A stretch of DNA of 8,106 bases, from positions 1 to 8,106 of the forward strand of contig CAAFWU010000085.1 in the NCBI GenBank assembly GCA_900766825.1, read 5' to 3'. The notes beneath the pieces were generated by a model. It worked only from the letters and a program-made list of their open reading frames with translations, was not told where the DNA came from and ran no database searches. Shown here piece by piece: positions 5,701-8,106 of the stretch. Position 1 is the stretch's first letter. Every line of letters begins with the position of its first letter. The stretch is from Bacteroidales bacterium. Its GTDB lineage: Bacteria > Bacteroidota > Bacteroidia > Bacteroidales > Marinilabiliaceae. The position numbers and the translations under genes are program-made.

Positions 5701-7831
5701 ACTCGAACGTCAGACTGGCGAGCTCCGACGAGACATTATAAATGCCTCAGATAAAAGAATTTACACCCGAGTATCCTCCACCATTCGCAACAAAGGCAAC
5801 TACCTCAACGATGCCATTAAGGAGGACACCATTGTGGATCGCATCTGTCGCGAAAGTCCTAAAGTCAAACGCGACCTCTTGGACAGAACCATGCTCTCGA
5901 AACTCGATTTTAACAAACAAGAGGGCTATTTCTCCTTCAAGTCGGGCGATGGTAACGAAAAGGAGTTCATATCCGTCAAGTACAAGACCATGGTCAAAAA
6001 CTACACTTGGGACCTCAAGCGAAATATTGAGACCATTGGTCAGACGGGTAGTGTGGGCAACCGCTTCGTCTGCACCAAGGAGCGTGGCGACTCTCTTAAC
6101 TTCTTGGTGCCCGTTGCCATCTACGACCGAAACAATGATGTGCTCACCTGCGAGGAGGTCAAGTTTATCAACGTGGCCGATGCTCGAGCCAACCTCAACC
6201 AAGGCGATTTGGTCACCATTCACAAGAATGCCGTTATGGACCCACTTAAGAAAGTTAAGATCGAGGTCAAGACGGACTCCACCGACCATACGTTCAACAA
6301 TGCCAACATAACCATCAAGGGTGCCAAAGAGTACGAGGGCTATGGTGAGTACACCTTCCTCGACAACACAGGAGGGCGCAACGTTATTTTCATGGGCACC
6401 ATTGTAACCGACGACGATGGCATAACCACAGCCCGAGGCAATGTGCCCGAGGATATTAACATCGACCAGCACTTTGCCTTCCGTGGCGACATGGCAGTTC
6501 GTGGCGACCGTAAGTTCCTCGAGTTCGATGGCGGAGCCAAGATGCGGCATCAGTCGCCCTCTGGTCCTCAGGGCTATTTGCGTTTCGATGCCGTCATCAA
6601 CCCATCGCGCGTCTTCATTCCCGTAGACAAACGTTCCTTTGGCACCTACACGGGCAACGATAACTCCAAGGAGAACGAGATCTACCACTCGTTCCGCATA
6701 ACCAAAGACACCGCCGATGTCTATTCCACCCTCTTGGAGCACTATCGCAATGCCAGCGACTATGCCATGATCTCGGCACCCGAGGGCTATTTGTTCTACA
6801 ACAATATCTTCGACCGCTTCGAACTTAAGTCCCAAACCAAGATTGCCAAGCCAGACACCACGGGTTCGTTCATGTTCTTCGACCCCAAGGAGCACACCGT
6901 GGGTGCCTTCGGTGCCATAGACCTCAACGTTTTCTTGGTTAAGAAGGAGTATAAGCCCTTTAGCATTGTCTCGGCAGGCAACATACAGCACGAACGTAAG
7001 TCCAATGTGGTCACTGCCAATCTCCTTAGTGAATGGGATTTCTACCTCGGTCCCGAGGTCACCACCCTTATCTATGAGGACATCTTGGCCAGCAAAGCCC
7101 CCAAGTGCGACTCCACAAGCTTCCGCTACGAGACCCGTATGAGAGAGCTCTACGACACCGCCAGCATATCGCTCATCAACCAAGAGGTGGCTCTCAACGA
7201 CCGCGATCCCAAGACAGGTCTCATGCTTGTTGACATCGGTCCCCTCTTCACCTTCGACAATTTGCAGATGACATGGAGTGCCCCCAAACGTAGCTGGGTT
7301 TGCGACACCACCGTCAACCTCATGATGATGCACTACCGCAAGGTATACCGCAAAGTCAAGATTAAATGCGAGATGCTCGTTAAGCGTAATAATAGCTCCC
7401 GCATCCGTATGCTTATGCAGGTGGATCCCGACCGTTGGTACTATTTTGACTATAAGTGTGCTGTAAACAACGGTCTCAACCGCGTCAGCCTAATGTCCAA
7501 CAACCCCGAGCTTGCCACAACCGTCACGGCCATCGACCTCCGCGACAGGCGCAACCGCTCGAGAGCCACAGAGTATATGTTGGCTCCAGACATATATAAG
7601 GCCAACTTCGATGCCAACTTTGGTCTCGACAATATACCAGACGACCCCTATGCCATCTTTGATGGCGAGGATTCTACCTCCGATTCCTCGGATGATTCTA
7701 ACAATACCGAAGCCGAACGTGGCGACAATGAAGAAGAAGAACAAGCTGACGAGGAAGTAGAAGAGGAGGTTACAGAAGAGGTAACCGAAGAAGTGACCGA
7801 AGAGGTTGTGGAGGAAGATGGTGGCGATTAG
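2783..7831 (+). CDS. Giant exported beta-rich protein of unknown function with winged-helix-like insert and acidic tail
   Basis: I do not recognise a named function. The 1682-residue protein starts with a short basic end (MKIRH) and a hydrophobic stretch at about 6-23, which is a signal peptide or an uncleaved anchor: no strong signal peptidase I site or lipobox is seen. Residues about 30-170 look helical. From about 190 onward the sequence is mainly short alternating beta strands with many Gly, Asp and aromatic residues, including GLITWERAGLD (221-231). Residues 461-528 look like a winged helix. Near the end are a basic patch (about 1520-1545), a DPDRWYYFDY segment (1548-1557) and LAPD (1600-1603). 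Residues 1627-1682 form an acidic tail with 29 Asp/Glu and a single Arg. There is no visible type IX sorting domain. From memory, the layout and several segments match uncharacterised proteins of about 1500 residues across Bacteroidota. The reading frame is intact, and codon use matches the neighbours. It has its own promoter and terminator. Confidence 0.9.
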   Translation: MKIRHITSVLALLVLVGGLLLFASEQAVGLRQAKNEFSEDPATFVQELSDMFDLAADAERNVTVKESLNSFMNTGSADMRSLFMQTCNRLRRLRARPYPDYVTCINSFILIDQSDRIKGSDLAAWRGAFEKRLSGRGSTLVTIRNFLEFTDAYISQGALCLTKSHVWKTDSRCSLVDRNGELFIEVPEGTLRCVSQGDSIEILKTSGTFSFSDQKFVGNKGLITWERAGLDPASVFATFGHYEFSLKSTTLEIDSAEFLNKEYFDEKLLGKVTHKCISRKTTHGNRYPRFDTTEGQRMSIPNLFPNVAYNGGFTQTGNMFIASGSVWLPAEVSIHRGDTLLATFSATTFLMSKNSINATSAAVDIKMGDGAITHPGVLFSYTQSTRTIELTRSSKGIAQAKYRDSYHKMNIEAELLRWNIDQNNIDISQVDGSPQNIAYFESDAYYSEDVFNKLWGMNDIHPFQVIADFVRYNGGGGFPVQDFAQYAQMSEQDAIYLLMQLSYDGFVEFYYERGVCRATDRLYDYLKFNLGKKDYDEMMFVSIDSTASAPNGYISLDDNNIHLRKVAGVQISKKQNSYLWPDHASGGELVLRANRDIDYDGTVIVGQVTMKGKSFHFDYDDYEIRLDSIEEMTMKTTDSTALMRDGSYATPTIGNTLTDLSGVFVLNESDNKAGNRYVPGYPRMSSTRPAKIYYDKIRFSSDNQVNERYKYKPESFYFLVDTFTFHETSNITNSNLPFTGTLYSGGIFPEIKHDLVIREDYSLGFTEYAPPTGFPIYGGKGKFYNQIDLSNKGLRGVGELDYLTATAFCSAELRDDESPNTDDTKEQFLFLLDHVEGYTREFNVKKTTQGVTFPGVELGGNQTIRSRENIPQSGKTWLEFYPNEDRLNVHNVVGKFQMFPTKEKAQGFECELDGRLSVTPHGLIGSGNSNIFPQTGRNFSSLEGQSLVYTDHTITADTSYFASYRQDTLQLDKLERQTGELRRDIINASDKRIYTRVSSTIRNKGNYLNDAIKEDTIVDRICRESPKVKRDLLDRTMLSKLDFNKQEGYFSFKSGDGNEKEFISVKYKTMVKNYTWDLKRNIETIGQTGSVGNRFVCTKERGDSLNFLVPVAIYDRNNDVLTCEEVKFINVADARANLNQGDLVTIHKNAVMDPLKKVKIEVKTDSTDHTFNNANITIKGAKEYEGYGEYTFLDNTGGRNVIFMGTIVTDDDGITTARGNVPEDINIDQHFAFRGDMAVRGDRKFLEFDGGAKMRHQSPSGPQGYLRFDAVINPSRVFIPVDKRSFGTYTGNDNSKENEIYHSFRITKDTADVYSTLLEHYRNASDYAMISAPEGYLFYNNIFDRFELKSQTKIAKPDTTGSFMFFDPKEHTVGAFGAIDLNVFLVKKEYKPFSIVSAGNIQHERKSNVVTANLLSEWDFYLGPEVTTLIYEDILASKAPKCDSTSFRYETRMRELYDTASISLINQEVALNDRDPKTGLMLVDIGPLFTFDNLQMTWSAPKRSWVCDTTVNLMMMHYRKVYRKVKIKCEMLVKRNNSSRIRMLMQVDPDRWYYFDYKCAVNNGLNRVSLMSNNPELATTVTAIDLRDRRNRSRATEYMLAPDIYKANFDANFGLDNIPDDPYAIFDGEDSTSDSSDDSNNTEAERGDNEEEEQADEEVEEEVTEEVTEEVTEEVVEEDGGD
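7763..7816 (+). repeat. EEVT tetrapeptide repeat in the acidic C-terminus
   Basis: Residues 1661-1678 read EEVT three times followed by the variant EEVV and a final EE. The underlying 12-base units differ at synonymous positions: GTT ACA, GTA ACC and GTG ACC for Val-Thr, and mixed GAA/GAG for Glu. The repeat is therefore conserved at the protein level and is not a fresh DNA slippage product. It could form an extended acidic or coiled-coil segment, or bind cations. Confidence 0.85.
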
Positions 7832-7883
7832 TGAATCGTGCAATTCCTTTAGTCTATACAAAAGTCTTAATAAGTTGAATATC

Positions 7884-7939
7884 AGAGCGGTTGTGGTGAC
7901 TTTTTTTTACATAGGTTATCACAATCGCTCTTGTTTTTT
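7884..7939 (+). terminator. Intrinsic terminator of the giant gene
   Basis: A 17-base-pair stem pairs 7884-7900 with 7915-7931 around a 14-base loop that contains eight T residues. The stem is followed by TGTTTTTT (7932-7939). Three of the pairs are G-U when read on the plus strand and would be C-A mismatches on the minus strand, so the orientation is plus. It begins 53 bases after the TAG stop. Confidence 0.85.
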
Positions 7940-7961
7940 ACCCCTTTTTTACCTATTTTTG
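7931..7961 (+). promoter_or_regulatory. Promoter for a gene beyond the right edge
   Basis: TTG at 7931-7933 and TATTTTTG at 7954-7961 are separated by 20 bases. This matches the Bacteroidota -33/-7 arrangement (TTTG, 19-21 bases, TAnnTTTG). Transcription would begin near 7968. The -33 element overlaps the last stem base and U-tract of the preceding terminator. Confidence 0.5.
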
Positions 7962-8041
7962 CTATTGGTAGAGTAGTCTCTATTCTACAAATTCAACAAT
8001 AACAACCATCGGTTCTCGCCGAATAAAATCTTTTATTTGTT

Positions 8042-8106
8042 GTGAGATTTGTTCTCGTTTGCCTCTTCACACTCATTTTCTCCCACATAAGCAGTGGCTT
8101 CTGTGG
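8042..8106 (+). CDS. Possible start of a secreted protein, cut by the window edge
   Basis: From GTG 8042 the frame is open to the window end and would encode (M)RFVLVCLFTLIFSHISSGF, which looks like the start of a signal peptide. The nearest in-frame stop upstream is TAA at 8024-8026, and no ATG is available in this frame. The promoter at 7931-7961 supports a plus-strand gene, and the codons (CTC, TTC, TCC, GGC) match the neighbours. Against it, the start is GTG, and the same bases on the minus strand also form an open frame, ending at TAA 8033-8035. Only 21 codons are visible, so no product can be named. Confidence 0.3.
   Translation, partial: MRFVLVCLFTLIFSHISSGFC

Noticed and set aside
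5747..7333. Minus-strand 528-residue protein rich in Val, Gly and His
   Set aside because: It is codon-phase-aligned with the giant gene and composed of the complements of its common codons; it has no recognisable domain and is explained by codon bias.
7763..7816. Acidic-tail repeat as a slippage-prone microsatellite
   Set aside because: The units are 12 bases long and differ at synonymous sites, so DNA-level identity is too low for efficient slippage.

Overview
The window looks like chromosomal DNA from a Bacteroidota bacterium, most likely Bacteroidales. Three things point that way. Several intergenic regions carry the Bacteroidota sigma-factor -7 element TAnnTTTG. None of the three complete genes has a Shine-Dalgarno sequence. 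The protein families (a DUF4369-like/TlpA thioredoxin protein and a giant surface protein type) are typical of the phylum. Genes use C/T-ending codons and almost avoid TTA, CTA and TCA, while the spacers are AT-rich.

Layout. At the left edge, on the minus strand, lies a tRNA-Arg(ACG) gene with its own promoter (about 204-233) and a strong intrinsic terminator (31-73). It diverges from everything else across an AT-rich, non-coding spacer (about 212-482). On the plus strand come a secreted thioredoxin-like protein (544-1707), then 52 bases later prmA, the ribosomal protein L11 methyltransferase (1760-2626). These two probably share the promoter at 483-490, since neither a terminator nor a promoter is visible between them. 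A second TAnnTTTG promoter (2726-2733) drives one very large gene (2783-7831, 1682 codons). Its product is an exported or membrane-anchored, beta-rich protein of unknown function with a winged-helix-like insert and a very acidic C-terminal tail. A long hairpin terminator (7884-7939) closes this unit. A further promoter (7931-7961) partly overlaps the terminator and appears to start a gene that runs off the right edge.

How the parts relate. The tRNA and prmA serve translation. The thioredoxin-like protein is predicted to work on disulfides outside the cytoplasm. No shared pathway links them to the giant protein, which has its own promoter and terminator and is the most interesting object here. 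It resembles, from memory, a family of roughly 1500-residue uncharacterised proteins spread across Bacteroidota. I see no phage, insertion sequence, CRISPR or defence genes.
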